From NCBI RefSeq assembly GCF_029952955.1, contig NZ_JASATX010000007.1:1-64000 (forward strand): DNA of 64,000 nt, given 5' to 3'. The position numbers and the translations under genes were made by a program. Below the pieces are notes generated by a model. That model searched no databases. It was not told the DNA's origin and saw only the letters and a program-made list of their open reading frames with translations. The stretch is from Ruicaihuangia caeni (GTDB lineage: Bacteria; Actinomycetota; Actinomycetes; Actinomycetales; Microbacteriaceae). Positions 9,501 to 16,393 of the stretch are shown here, piece by piece. Each line of letters opens with the position of its first letter. Position 1 is the first letter of the stretch.

Positions 9501-9800
9501 ACCCTGTTCATCGACGAGGGGTTCGGCTCTCTCGACGCCGCCACGCTCGAGACAGCCATGAGCACGCTCCACGGGTTGCGCGCAGGCGGCCGCACAATCG
9601 GGCTCATCAGTCACGTCGAGGCGATGCGTGAACAGATCCCGGCGACGTTGCGCATCAACGTCACTCCTCACGGCTGGAGCGTGCTCGACCAGCCGGACGC
9701 TGTCCCACCCGTCTACGACCCCGGCGCGACCGGGCGGCATTCAGCAACCGGCCGCCCCTCCGGCGAACCACCCGGCCAGCCCGAGGCAGATGCGGCCTGA
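6519..9800 (+). CDS. sbcC: Nuclease SbcCD subunit C (Rad50-like ATPase)
   Basis: At 1093 residues this is a complete SMC-like ATPase. The N-terminal lobe has Walker A GKTGAGKSS (35-43). Two long Ala/Glu/Arg-rich coiled coils flank a zinc hook CVVC (C576 and C579). The C-terminal lobe has the LSGGE signature (about 964-968) and Walker B LFIDEGFGSLD (D999, E1000). It holds DNA ends while SbcD cuts. The first coiled coil contains a degenerate run of ADGE-like units near residues 265-280, an expansion I do not expect in the conserved core. The last 40 residues are Pro-rich and disordered. It overlaps sbcD by 4 bp. Confidence 0.96.
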   Translation: MKIERLRLAGFGPYKTEQVVDFSHFADDGIFLISGKTGAGKSSLLDAICFALYDGVPRYEGTKPRLRSDHCAADDHTIVELEFTIHGDRYRVTRSPEYERPRKRGGGTTTQAATATLEQLRDGVWTGIAAKPRDVGIRLSELIGLSREQFLQVILLAQNRFQEFLLAKSSDRLALLRTLFGTRRFQQLEAELQSLRAAAKAAVDESESSVEHRREELAALLERAGWVEERSADAGSGATCEDADSGPAEVLEASVARVQAPEADGERADGETADGETVDLEAADVATLWFTMAIEWFEERAAEAAAALARHSVAVEEAERHRDAELTLAERQLRRAAAESALLKLEALADRTDESRALVERAERAAGVWPTLIAHADAASGWAAAGDGAAEALRGLGDVVEELLRALQRPEAAATAAAVLSGDHDALAPFLDLIIADKGALESAAADERRLPELAEAAAAAELRRELLDQELEQLEERARSLPARIDVIRHQLHAHQLLAAEIDNALADLERLGETREAARAVQRLEPELASAVEQELSASRRHGEAAQRLTALREARYRGYAAELAAQLESGAPCVVCGSNEHPAPAAPSDDAVSQHDIDQATEQLDRERAALDETAVVVHASREALAAARARLGRFLDLADPLASVDEAIASAEQRAKASRLAAQMVTTQSTALDSLLNELAQAQERAADAREHRTAAVAAEEAALRSHDDMAAAIESRRGDHASIAERMHALVSGADAVKRVRDAAATLAERKTVLDRAARALQEGLQAHGFAEADEVREARLEPSELEKTRARIKAHDDEVVRHRATLDDPQLRDLPTEPADPARAESSLAVARAARDGAVAAQSARAEQLTQARRLTDEALEALERTRVARERYEGILQLANTVKGDEPNTRKMSLEAYVLAAELEAIVDAANSRLRVMTDARYSLVHDDEVQYRRAASGLGLAILDQHTGVARATHSLSGGETFLASLALALGLAEVVTSRAGGITLDTLFIDEGFGSLDAATLETAMSTLHGLRAGGRTIGLISHVEAMREQIPATLRINVTPHGWSVLDQPDAVPPVYDPGATGRHSATGRPSGEPPGQPEADAA

Positions 9801-9809
9801 CCCCTTGGG

Positions 9810-9815
9810 TACGCT
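9810..9815 (+). promoter_or_regulatory. -10 element TACGCT for the glutathione peroxidase gene
   Basis: TACGCT ends 6 nt before the ATG at 9822, the leaderless spacing seen repeatedly in this window. It separates the peroxidase-aminopeptidase pair from sbcC transcriptionally. Confidence 0.5.
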
Positions 9816-9821
9816 CGAGGC

Positions 9822-10337
9822 ATGAGCGTTGTCACCGTGCCCTTCGACGTCCCCATCCGCAAGTCCGACGGCTCGCACATCACGCTCGAGGAGCACCGCG
9901 GGAAGGTGCTGCTCATCGTCAACGTGGCCTCTGAATGCGGCAACACGCCGCAGTATGAGGGCCTCGAACAGCTGCAACGCGAATACGGGGAGCGCGGACT
10001 TCAAGTGCTCGCCTTCCCGTGCAACCAATTCGGCGAGCAGGAACCCGGCACCGACGAGCAGATCCAAGAGTTCTGCCGCACCGAGTTCGGCGTCAGCTTC
10101 CCCGTGTTCAGCAAGATCGACGTCAACGGCGATAACCGGCATCCGCTGTACGCGGCGCTCACGGGCGCGCCTGATGCAGCGGGGACGGCTGGCGACGTCC
10201 AGTGGAACTTCGAGAAGTTCCTGGTCGGCGCCGACGGCACGGTTGCAGCGCGAGTGCGCCCAAAGGTGCAACCGATTGACCCGGAGTTCGTCTCGGTGCT
10301 CGAGACCGTCCTGGGCGGAGAAGAGCCACCCGCGTGA
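9822..10337 (+). CDS. Glutathione peroxidase family (thiol peroxidase)
   Basis: The 171-residue enzyme has the full GPx tetrad: C39 in NVASECGNT, Q73 in NQFGEQEP, W128 and N129 in QWNFEKF. It has cysteine instead of selenocysteine. A second cysteine at C85 could resolve the disulfide, which fits thioredoxin-dependent bacterial GPx enzymes rather than glutathione users, since actinobacteria make mycothiol. It would reduce hydrogen peroxide or lipid hydroperoxides in the cytoplasm. The stop overlaps the GTG start of the M18 aminopeptidase gene by 4 bp, so the two are probably co-translated. The reason for that pairing is not obvious. Confidence 0.92.
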   Translation: MSVVTVPFDVPIRKSDGSHITLEEHRGKVLLIVNVASECGNTPQYEGLEQLQREYGERGLQVLAFPCNQFGEQEPGTDEQIQEFCRTEFGVSFPVFSKIDVNGDNRHPLYAALTGAPDAAGTAGDVQWNFEKFLVGADGTVAARVRPKVQPIDPEFVSVLETVLGGEEPPA

Positions 10338-11662
10338 GCGCCGCGAATGCGGCGGGACATCACCGCAAGAACGACATGCGCGACCTTGCGGTGGCCTATG
10401 CCGATGACCTCGCCGCGTTCATCGAGGCGTCTCCCTCGTCGTACCACGCCGCCGCCGAAGTCGCGAGGCGGCTTGAGGCAGCCGGGTTCGTGCGGCTGCT
10501 CGAGCACGAAGATTGGAGCGCGCAGGCGGCGCGGATCGCGTCGGCACCCGGCGCGGTGGTGATCCGGGACGGCGCCGTCATCGCGTGGCGCACCCCCGAG
10601 ACTGTCGACCCGGTGGCGCCGTTCCGCATCATCGGTGCTCACACCGACTCGCCCGGGTTCAAGCTGAAACCGAACCCCAGCAACGCGCGGCACGGCTGGC
10701 TGCAGGCGGGTGTCGAAGTCTACGGCGGGCCGCTTCTCAATTCCTGGCTCGACCGCGAACTCGAATTGGCGGGAAGGATCGTCACCCGTGGCGGTGCCGA
10801 GCACCTGGTGCGCACCGGGCCGTTGCTGCGTATTCCGCAGCTCGCGATCCATCTCGATCGGGATGCGAATCAGGCATTGACCCTCGACCGGCAGCGTCAT
10901 GTGCAGCCCGTGTGGGGCACGGGTAGCGAGGGTGACCTGTTGGAGCGCTTCGCGCGCTCAGCCGGCGTGCTCCGCGATGATGTCGTCGGGTTCGACCTGC
11001 TCACTGCCGACACCGCGCACCCCGCCAGGTTCGGAGCGGAGGGCGAGCTGTTCGCGGCCGGCCGACTCGACAACCTGGTGTCCGTTCACGCCGGTGTGCG
11101 GGCGCTCCTCGAAGAGCATTCGGGCCTGGATCACATCAGCGTGCTCGCAGCCTTCGACCATGAGGAGCTCGGGTCTGAGAGCCGTTCGGGTGCGAGCGGA
11201 CCCTTCCTCGATGACGTGCTCACGCGCGTCGTGCTTCTGCGAGGAGGGGGAAGCGAAGAGCGCGCGCGGGCACTCGCCGGCTCGTGGTGCCTGTCGGCTG
11301 ACACCGGCCACGCGGTGCACCCCAACTATGCCGAGAAGCACGACCCTGACAATCAGCCGCGCGCCGGCGGCGGCCCGTTGCTGAAGCTCAACGCGAATCA
11401 GCGCTACGCCAGCGACGCCCACGGCACCGCGCTCTGGGCGCGAGTGTGCGAAGCGGCGGGTGTCAAGTACCAGGAATTCGTGTCGAACAACGCGGTGCCG
11501 TGCGGTTCGACCATTGGGCCGCTGACGGCAACGAGGCTCGGCATCCGCACGGTCGACGTCGGTGCGCCCTTGTTGTCGATGCACTCCGCTCGCGAACTGT
11601 GCCACGTCGACGACGCAGCGGCGCTCGGCAGTGCGCTCGCGGCCTTCGCCGCCGGCGCCTGA
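10334..11662 (+). CDS. M18-family aminopeptidase
   Basis: This 442-residue protein matches the M18 aspartyl-aminopeptidase family. The dinuclear zinc motifs are in order: AHTDSPG, then RLDN, then DHEELGS with the catalytic Glu, a late SADTGHAVHPN segment with a metal-binding His, and CGSTIGP. These enzymes are cytosolic dodecamers that remove N-terminal residues, often Asp or Glu, from peptides. The GTG start overlaps the peroxidase stop codon (GTGA). An ATG at 10376, fourteen codons in, is the alternative start and would remove a non-conserved Ala/His-rich tip. It is convergent with the aldo/keto reductase gene. Confidence 0.92.
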   Translation: MSAANAAGHHRKNDMRDLAVAYADDLAAFIEASPSSYHAAAEVARRLEAAGFVRLLEHEDWSAQAARIASAPGAVVIRDGAVIAWRTPETVDPVAPFRIIGAHTDSPGFKLKPNPSNARHGWLQAGVEVYGGPLLNSWLDRELELAGRIVTRGGAEHLVRTGPLLRIPQLAIHLDRDANQALTLDRQRHVQPVWGTGSEGDLLERFARSAGVLRDDVVGFDLLTADTAHPARFGAEGELFAAGRLDNLVSVHAGVRALLEEHSGLDHISVLAAFDHEELGSESRSGASGPFLDDVLTRVVLLRGGGSEERARALAGSWCLSADTGHAVHPNYAEKHDPDNQPRAGGGPLLKLNANQRYASDAHGTALWARVCEAAGVKYQEFVSNNAVPCGSTIGPLTATRLGIRTVDVGAPLLSMHSARELCHVDDAAALGSALAAFAAGA

Positions 11663-11664
11663 CA

Positions 11665-11693
11665 GCGCCAGCGCCTGATCTCGGCGCCGGCGC
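11665..11693. terminator. Imperfect hairpin between convergent genes
   Basis: GCGCCAGCGCC and GGCGCCGGCGC pair over 11 positions with one mismatch around a 7-nt loop. It lies in the 38-bp gap between the M18 gene and the aldo/keto reductase gene. There is no T-run, so termination is inferred from position. Confidence 0.4.
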
Positions 11694-11700
11694 AGCGACC

Positions 11701-12651
11701 TCAGGCTGCTGCGATGCCCTCCGACACCGAGTCAAGGCGTGCCAGTGCATCGGCCGGGAGTTCGAGAGTCGCTCCGCGCAGTACGGCGTCGAGCTGCCCG
11801 ACGTGGCGTGCGCTGGCGATCGGCGCGGCCACCGCCGGCTTCGAACGAAGCCATGCGAGAGCGACGGCGGTCGGCTCCGCATCGACCGACGCTGCGACCT
11901 CGACCAGGGTGTCGATCACCCCGAAGGTGCGGTCGTTCATGTACTTGGCCGTCTGCCTCGCGCGATCAGCGCCCTCGACATCGGCGGCGTTGCGGTACTT
12001 ACCCGTCAGCAGGCCGGCGGCCAGGCTGAAGTAGGGCAGCACGCCGAGACCGTGTCGCTCGGCGAGCGGCGCGTAGCTCGACTCGAACGGCTCGCGCGCG
12101 AGCAGGTTGTAGTGCGGCTGTAGCGCGATCGGCTTGACGAACGAGTGCTGCTCGGCCACATCGAACCACTCATCGATTCGCTCGGAAGTGAAGTTCGACA
12201 GTGCGATGTGGCGCACCTTGCCGGCCTTGACCAGGGCGTCGAACGCGCCCGCGGCTTCGACGAGCGGAACCGACGGGTCGTCGTAGTGGGCGTAGTAGAG
12301 GTCGATGTAGTCGGTGCCGAGGCGTGCGAGCGACGCGTCGGCGGCCTTGGCGATGTTGTCGGGAGCCAGTCCCTTGAACTGCGGATGCGTGCTGACCTTC
12401 GTCGCGACCTGCAGCGCGTCTCGCGAGCCCCGCGACTTCAGCCACTTGCCGATCACGGTCTCCGACTCGCCACCGGTGTTGCCGGGCGCCCAGTGCGAGT
12501 AGCCGTCCGCAGAATCGACCATGGTTCCGCCGGCCGCAGTGAACGCGTCGAGCACGGCGAACGAAGTCTCCTCGTCGCTGGTCCACCCGAAGGTGTTTCC
12601 GCCGAGCACCAGAGGGAAGATCTCAAGGTCGGAGCGTCCGAGCAGGGGCAT
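11701..12651 (-). CDS. Aldo/keto reductase
   Basis: The 316-residue protein is a monomeric (beta/alpha)8 NADPH-dependent aldo/keto reductase. It begins LGRSDLEIFPLVLGGNTFGW. The likely catalytic residues are Asp and Tyr in VDSADGYSHW, Lys in VATKVS and His in YYAHYDD. C-terminal cofactor-binding segments such as WLRSKPAVAAPIASAR are present. The substrate cannot be predicted; relatives reduce aldehydes, ketones and methylglyoxal. The start at 12651 is chosen because AAAGGAA precedes it and conserved sequence begins there. The frame stays open far upstream through the opposite phosphate transporter gene, and that extension is spurious. Confidence 0.92.
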   Translation of the reverse strand: MPLLGRSDLEIFPLVLGGNTFGWTSDEETSFAVLDAFTAAGGTMVDSADGYSHWAPGNTGGESETVIGKWLKSRGSRDALQVATKVSTHPQFKGLAPDNIAKAADASLARLGTDYIDLYYAHYDDPSVPLVEAAGAFDALVKAGKVRHIALSNFTSERIDEWFDVAEQHSFVKPIALQPHYNLLAREPFESSYAPLAERHGLGVLPYFSLAAGLLTGKYRNAADVEGADRARQTAKYMNDRTFGVIDTLVEVAASVDAEPTAVALAWLRSKPAVAAPIASARHVGQLDAVLRGATLELPADALARLDSVSEGIAAA

Positions 12652-12749
12652 GACTGGGTTCCTTTCGGGTGCGATCGCCGGTGATCGGCGCGTTCCCGAG
12701 TATCCCAGGCGCCCCTGAACGACCTGCATTGCGTGCCGTCGGCCGGTAC

Positions 12750-12781
12750 GCCCCGACCCCGACGCGAGCCGACGTCGGGGC
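12750..12781. other. Inverted repeat between divergent genes
   Basis: GCCCCGAC (12750-12757) is complementary to GTCGGGGC (12774-12781), with a second in-register GCCCCGAC-like copy inside. It lies in the divergent region of the aldo/keto reductase and PiT genes, so an operator or mRNA leader hairpin is as likely as a terminator. Confidence 0.3.
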
Positions 12782-12833
12782 AGCTTGAAACGAGGAAGAT
12801 CGATTCCGGCATCCTGCGGTCGCCCGACGCTCT

Positions 12834-12839
12834 TATGAT
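12834..12839 (+). promoter_or_regulatory. -10 element TATGAT for the PiT gene
   Basis: TATGAT ends 8 nt before the GTG start at 12848, giving a predicted leader of about two bases. Confidence 0.5.
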
Positions 12840-12847
12840 CGTTCCCG

Positions 12848-13996
12848 GTGGAACTCTCCCTCGTCGTCGTGCTGGTCATCGGGCTGGCGCTCTTCTTCGA
12901 CTTCACAAACGGCTTCCACGACACAGCCAACGCAATGGCGACGCCCATCGCCACGGGGGCGCTCAAACCGAAGCTCGCGGTGGCGCTGGCGGCAGTGCTC
13001 AACCTCGTCGGGGCGTTCCTGTCGACCGAGGTGGCGAAGACGATCTCCGGCGGGCTCATCCGCGAAGGCGATGGGGGAGTGCTCATCACTCCTGAGATGA
13101 TCTTCGCCGGACTGATCGGCGCGATCGTCTGGAACATGATCACCTGGCTGCTGGGGCTGCCCTCGAGCTCATCGCACGCGCTGTTCGGCGGCCTCATCGG
13201 CGCCGCGGTCGTGGGCGTGGGCTTCCACGCGATCGATGCAGGCGTGCTGCTCTCGAAGATCGTGCTCCCAGCGTTCTTCGCGCCCGTGATCGCCGGCGTC
13301 ATCGCGTTCATCGCCACCAAGCTCGCCTACCGTGTGGCAGGACGAGGCAGCCTGGAAGGCTACAAGCGCGGACAGATCTTCACCTCATCGCTCGTGGCGC
13401 TCGCACACGGCACCAATGACGCTCAGAAGACGATGGGCGTCATCACGCTCACCTTGATCGCCACCGGCGCGCAAGCAGCCGGTACCGGGCCCGAGTTCTG
13501 GGTTATCGCCACCTGCGCACTGGCGATCGCGCTGGGCACCTACACGGGCGGATGGCGCATCATCCGCACGCTCGGCACCGGGATCACGCAGGTGACTCCA
13601 CCTCAGGGCTTCGCTGCTGAAGCCTCCACCACGGCAACGATCCTGGCCTCGTCGCACCTGGGTTTCGCGCTCTCCACCACCCAGGTGGCGTCCGGCTCTG
13701 TGATCGGCTCCGGTCTCGGACGCGACCGGAAAGCCGTTCGCTGGCGTGTCGCGGGCCGGATCGCCATGGCGTGGCTCATCACGCTGCCCGCTTCCGCCTG
13801 CGTGGCGGGGCTTGCCGAGCTCGTGGCGAGAATGGGAACGATCGGGATCGTTCTCGACGCTCTGGCGGGCGTCGGGCTCATTCTCACCATGTACCTCATC
13901 TCGCGACGCAACGCGGTCGGTCACGAGAATGTCAACCTTCGTCCGGTGCCTGTCTCGCCCGTTCCCGAGGCGAACATCGTCGAGGAGGCGCGGTGA
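12848..13996 (+). CDS. Inorganic phosphate transporter, PiT family
   Basis: The 382-residue membrane protein has about ten hydrophobic segments. It contains the two duplicated PiT signatures: DFTNGFHDTANAMA near residues 14-27 and LAHGTNDAQKTMGV near residue 190. PiT proteins import metal-phosphate complexes driven by the proton gradient, as a low-affinity, mostly constitutive route. The start is a GTG with no Shine-Dalgarno and a TATGAT element just upstream. Its stop overlaps the GTG of a 63-residue membrane protein. No PhoU-like DUF47 gene is adjacent, although PiT genes often have one. Confidence 0.94.
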   Translation: MELSLVVVLVIGLALFFDFTNGFHDTANAMATPIATGALKPKLAVALAAVLNLVGAFLSTEVAKTISGGLIREGDGGVLITPEMIFAGLIGAIVWNMITWLLGLPSSSSHALFGGLIGAAVVGVGFHAIDAGVLLSKIVLPAFFAPVIAGVIAFIATKLAYRVAGRGSLEGYKRGQIFTSSLVALAHGTNDAQKTMGVITLTLIATGAQAAGTGPEFWVIATCALAIALGTYTGGWRIIRTLGTGITQVTPPQGFAAEASTTATILASSHLGFALSTTQVASGSVIGSGLGRDRKAVRWRVAGRIAMAWLITLPASACVAGLAELVARMGTIGIVLDALAGVGLILTMYLISRRNAVGHENVNLRPVPVSPVPEANIVEEAR

Positions 13997-14184
13997 TCGA
14001 TTGGGCTGCGTTCTTCGTGGTCGCGGCGGCATCATTGCTGGGCGCCTGCGCCGTGGTCGTGCTCTTCGCGCTCGGCGTGCGCAACGCAGCCCGCCGACCG
14101 TGGCTCGCCCGCACCTGCTGGGTGCTGTGCGGAGCCGCTGTGCTCTTCGGCATCTACCTCATCGTGCCGGCACTGCACGCCTGA
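13993..14184 (+). CDS. Small two-helix membrane protein linked to PiT
   Basis: This 63-residue reading frame begins with a GTG that overlaps the PiT stop codon (GTGA) and encodes two hydrophobic helices (about residues 5-28 and 42-60). A short basic loop (RNAARRPWLAR) between them would face the cytoplasm. Translational coupling to PiT suggests an accessory or stabilising subunit, but I do not recognise a family. Support is the overlap, the membrane-protein composition and the absence of any other gene in the gap before aspA. Confidence 0.7.
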   Translation: MIDWAAFFVVAAASLLGACAVVVLFALGVRNAARRPWLARTCWVLCGAAVLFGIYLIVPALHA

Positions 14185-14255
14185 CGGCTCGCGGCATCCG
14201 ACGGGTCCTTCGAGCGCTCGAGCAGCACAACGGCTGCCCGGCTGCGGAAGCCCTA

Positions 14256-14270
14256 TACGGTCCGTACAAT
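14256..14270 (+). promoter_or_regulatory. Candidate aspA promoter region with small dyad
   Basis: TACGGTCCGTA (14256-14266) is an inverted repeat with a one-base centre and runs into a possible -10, TACAAT (14265-14270). It lies about 110 bp upstream of aspA. A second possible -10, GATAAT, lies at 14297-14302. Neither has a clear -35. Confidence 0.3.
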
Positions 14271-14379
14271 GCCCTCCGGGGCGTTTGTACCGGGTGGATA
14301 ATGACTCCCGGGTGGCGAAGGGGCAGAGTGGAGGGACGCGCTACTGCGTCCGGTTTCACTGTCAAAGGAGATCGCATTG

Positions 14380-15924
14380 ATGACCTCGGCCTCGCAGCCC
14401 TTCGACGAGCCGTCCCTGGAGCCTGATGAGAGCCTGGTGAAGACGACCGGACCCGAGCGCGCCACCGAGCGGCTGCACGACCCGGCCGGGCCGACCCGGA
14501 CCGACCGTGACTCGCTCGGCGAGCTGCAGATCCCCGCCGATGTGTACTGGGGCGTCCACACCGCCCGCGCGCTGCAGAACTTCCCCATCACGCGTCGAGC
14601 CATCAGCAACCACCCCAACCTCATCAAGGCGCTCGCCATGGTGAAGCAGGCGGCCGCCCGCGCGAACAAGGAGATCGGGGTGCTCGAGCCTGCGAAGGCC
14701 GACATCATCGATCAGGTCTGCGAAGAGATCATCGGTGGTGCCCTGCACGACCAGTTCGTCGTCGGCGTCATTCAGGGCGGTGCGGGCACCAGCACCAACA
14801 TGTGCGCCAACGAGATCATCACCAACCGCGCACTCGAGCTCATGGGCCACGGCCGCGGCGAGTACCAGTACCTCAACCCGAACGACGACGTCAACCGCAG
14901 CCAGAGCACCAACGACGTCTACCCGACCGCGATCAAGCTCGCGATGATCTTCTCGCTGCAGCGGATGCTGCACGAGCACGAACTGCTGATCGCCTCGTTC
15001 GCCGCGAAGGGCGAAGAGTTCCGCAGTGTGCTCAAGGTCGGCCGCACACAGCTGCAGGATGCCGTGCCGATGACGCTCGGCCAGGAGTTCCGCGGCTTCG
15101 CCACCACGCTCACCGAGGATCGCGACCGCCTGCGCGAGGTCATCCCGTTCCTGCTCGAGTTCAACCTCGGCGCGACGGCGATCGGCACCGGCATCACGGC
15201 CGACCCGCGCTACGCGGAGACGGTGCGCAAGCACCTCGCCGACATCACGGGCCTGCCAGTGAAGACCGCGACCGACCTGGTCGAAGCGACGAGCGACACC
15301 GGCGTCTTCATGACGCTCTCCGGCACGCTCAAGCGCTCGGCGGCGAAGCTCTCGAAGATCTGCAACGACCTGCGTCTGCTCTCCAGCGGCCCGCAGGCGG
15401 GGCTCGGTGAGATCAACCTGCCCAAGATGCAGGCCGGCTCATCGATCATGCCGGGCAAGGTCAACCCGGTGATCCCCGAGGTGGTGAACCAGGTGGCGTT
15501 CTCGGTCATCGGTGCCGACGCGACCGTCACCGCGGCCTCCGAGGCCGGCCAGTTGCAGCTCAACGCCTTCGAACCGGTGATCGCCGCGAGCATCATGCAG
15601 TCTCTGGCCTGGATGGCGAACGCGTGCCACACGCTGCGCCTGAACTGCGTCGACGGCATCACCGCGAACGTCGATCGGCTCGCCCTGCAGGTGGGTTCGA
15701 GCGTCGGCGTCGTCACCGCGCTCACCCCGTACATCGGTTACGCCGCGGCGGCGGCCCTCGCCAACCAGGCGCTCACAACGAACGCCTCGATCGCCGACCT
15801 GGTGGTGGAAGCCGGTTTGATGGAAGCCGAGGAGGTCGCCCGTGTGCTCCAGCCCGAGCGGCTCAGCGGCATCATGCCCGTGACGGGTGTGCTCGATCTT
15901 CCTCAGGACGACGCGCAGCGCTGA
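14380..15924 (+). CDS. aspA: Aspartate ammonia-lyase
   Basis: The 514-residue protein belongs to the fumarase/aspartase superfamily and converts L-aspartate reversibly to fumarate and ammonia. It carries the substrate-binding segments GTSTNMCANE and NDVYPT, and the catalytic flexible loop GSSIMPGKVNP, whose serine is the general base. The first 45 residues before LGELQIPADVYWG are extra, acidic and probably disordered, since typical aspartases are about 470 residues. AAAGGAG lies 9 nt before the ATG; a TTG one codon upstream is a less likely start. A strong terminator follows at 16021, so it appears monocistronic. Confidence 0.94.
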   Translation: MTSASQPFDEPSLEPDESLVKTTGPERATERLHDPAGPTRTDRDSLGELQIPADVYWGVHTARALQNFPITRRAISNHPNLIKALAMVKQAAARANKEIGVLEPAKADIIDQVCEEIIGGALHDQFVVGVIQGGAGTSTNMCANEIITNRALELMGHGRGEYQYLNPNDDVNRSQSTNDVYPTAIKLAMIFSLQRMLHEHELLIASFAAKGEEFRSVLKVGRTQLQDAVPMTLGQEFRGFATTLTEDRDRLREVIPFLLEFNLGATAIGTGITADPRYAETVRKHLADITGLPVKTATDLVEATSDTGVFMTLSGTLKRSAAKLSKICNDLRLLSSGPQAGLGEINLPKMQAGSSIMPGKVNPVIPEVVNQVAFSVIGADATVTAASEAGQLQLNAFEPVIAASIMQSLAWMANACHTLRLNCVDGITANVDRLALQVGSSVGVVTALTPYIGYAAAAALANQALTTNASIADLVVEAGLMEAEEVARVLQPERLSGIMPVTGVLDLPQDDAQR

Positions 15925-16020
15925 GAACCAGCGTCGCGGCATTCACCGCTGGGTCTCCAGCGCTGAGGCTGCGTGTCGGTGGGGCCGTCTCCAGTCACCG
16001 GCCACACCGACACGCACGAA

Positions 16021-16060
16021 CGCCCCGGACCGCCAGAAGCGGTTCCGGGGCGTTCATTTT
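16021..16060 (+). terminator. Rho-independent terminator after aspA
   Basis: The arms CGCCCCGGACCGC and GCGGTTCCGGGGCG pair with one bulged base around a CAGAA loop, followed by a T-rich tail (TTCATTTTCGTTTT). It ends aspA transcription and may also serve the opposing small acidic gene. Confidence 0.8.
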
Positions 16061-16085
16061 CGTTTTCGTCAGGCGCCGTTCGCTG

Positions 16086-16244
16086 TCACAGCGGTCGGGC
16101 GTCGTCATCGCCGCCCTCATCCTCCGGCTCTTCGGCCTCGATCTTCTCATCGGGGTCGATAGTGGGCGGAGCAGTTGGCTCGGCCGGCTCCTCCGAGAGG
16201 TCGACCTCGCGCTGCTCGTCGGCGCTGATGTCGTATTCCTTCAC
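16086..16244 (-). CDS. Small acidic protein (52 aa), family unknown
   Basis: A 52-codon minus-strand frame starts with GTG 6 nt after an AGGAAGG ribosome binding site. It encodes MKEYDISADEQREVDLSEEP followed by a Pro/Glu/Asp-rich tail ending in ARPL. Roughly 40 percent of residues are Asp or Glu, there is no hydrophobic core, and it is predicted to be disordered. I cannot assign a function. Support for a real gene is the good ribosome binding site, codon use typical of the window, and the lack of a competing frame. Its only near neighbour is the convergent aspA. Confidence 0.55.
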   Translation of the reverse strand: MKEYDISADEQREVDLSEEPAEPTAPPTIDPDEKIEAEEPEDEGGDDDARPL

Positions 16245-16312
16245 GTGTTCACCTTCCTCGATGCGACGGCGGCGGCTACCGGCCGTAGCTGCACGCTACC
16301 CCGAGCGTGTGG

Positions 16313-16368
16313 CGTCGGCATCCGCTCGGCGTTGGTGATCACGAGCAGTTCGGCCGCGGATGCCGACG
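16313..16368. repeat. 13-bp perfect inverted repeat with 30-nt spacer
   Basis: CGTCGGCATCCGC (16313-16325) is exactly complementary to GCGGATGCCGACG (16356-16368). Both arms contain the window's over-represented word GGATGCCG/CGGCATCC. It lies between the LigD-type polymerase stop and the small acidic gene, so it could act as a terminator or leader structure. Confidence 0.5.
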
Positions 16369-16393
16369 GCGCGCGCCGTGCGGCACCGGAGCG

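Noticed and set aside
11701-13320. 539-codon version of the aldo/keto reductase gene
   Set aside because: The extra 223 codons lie antisense to the PiT gene. Conserved sequence and a ribosome binding site begin at 12651.
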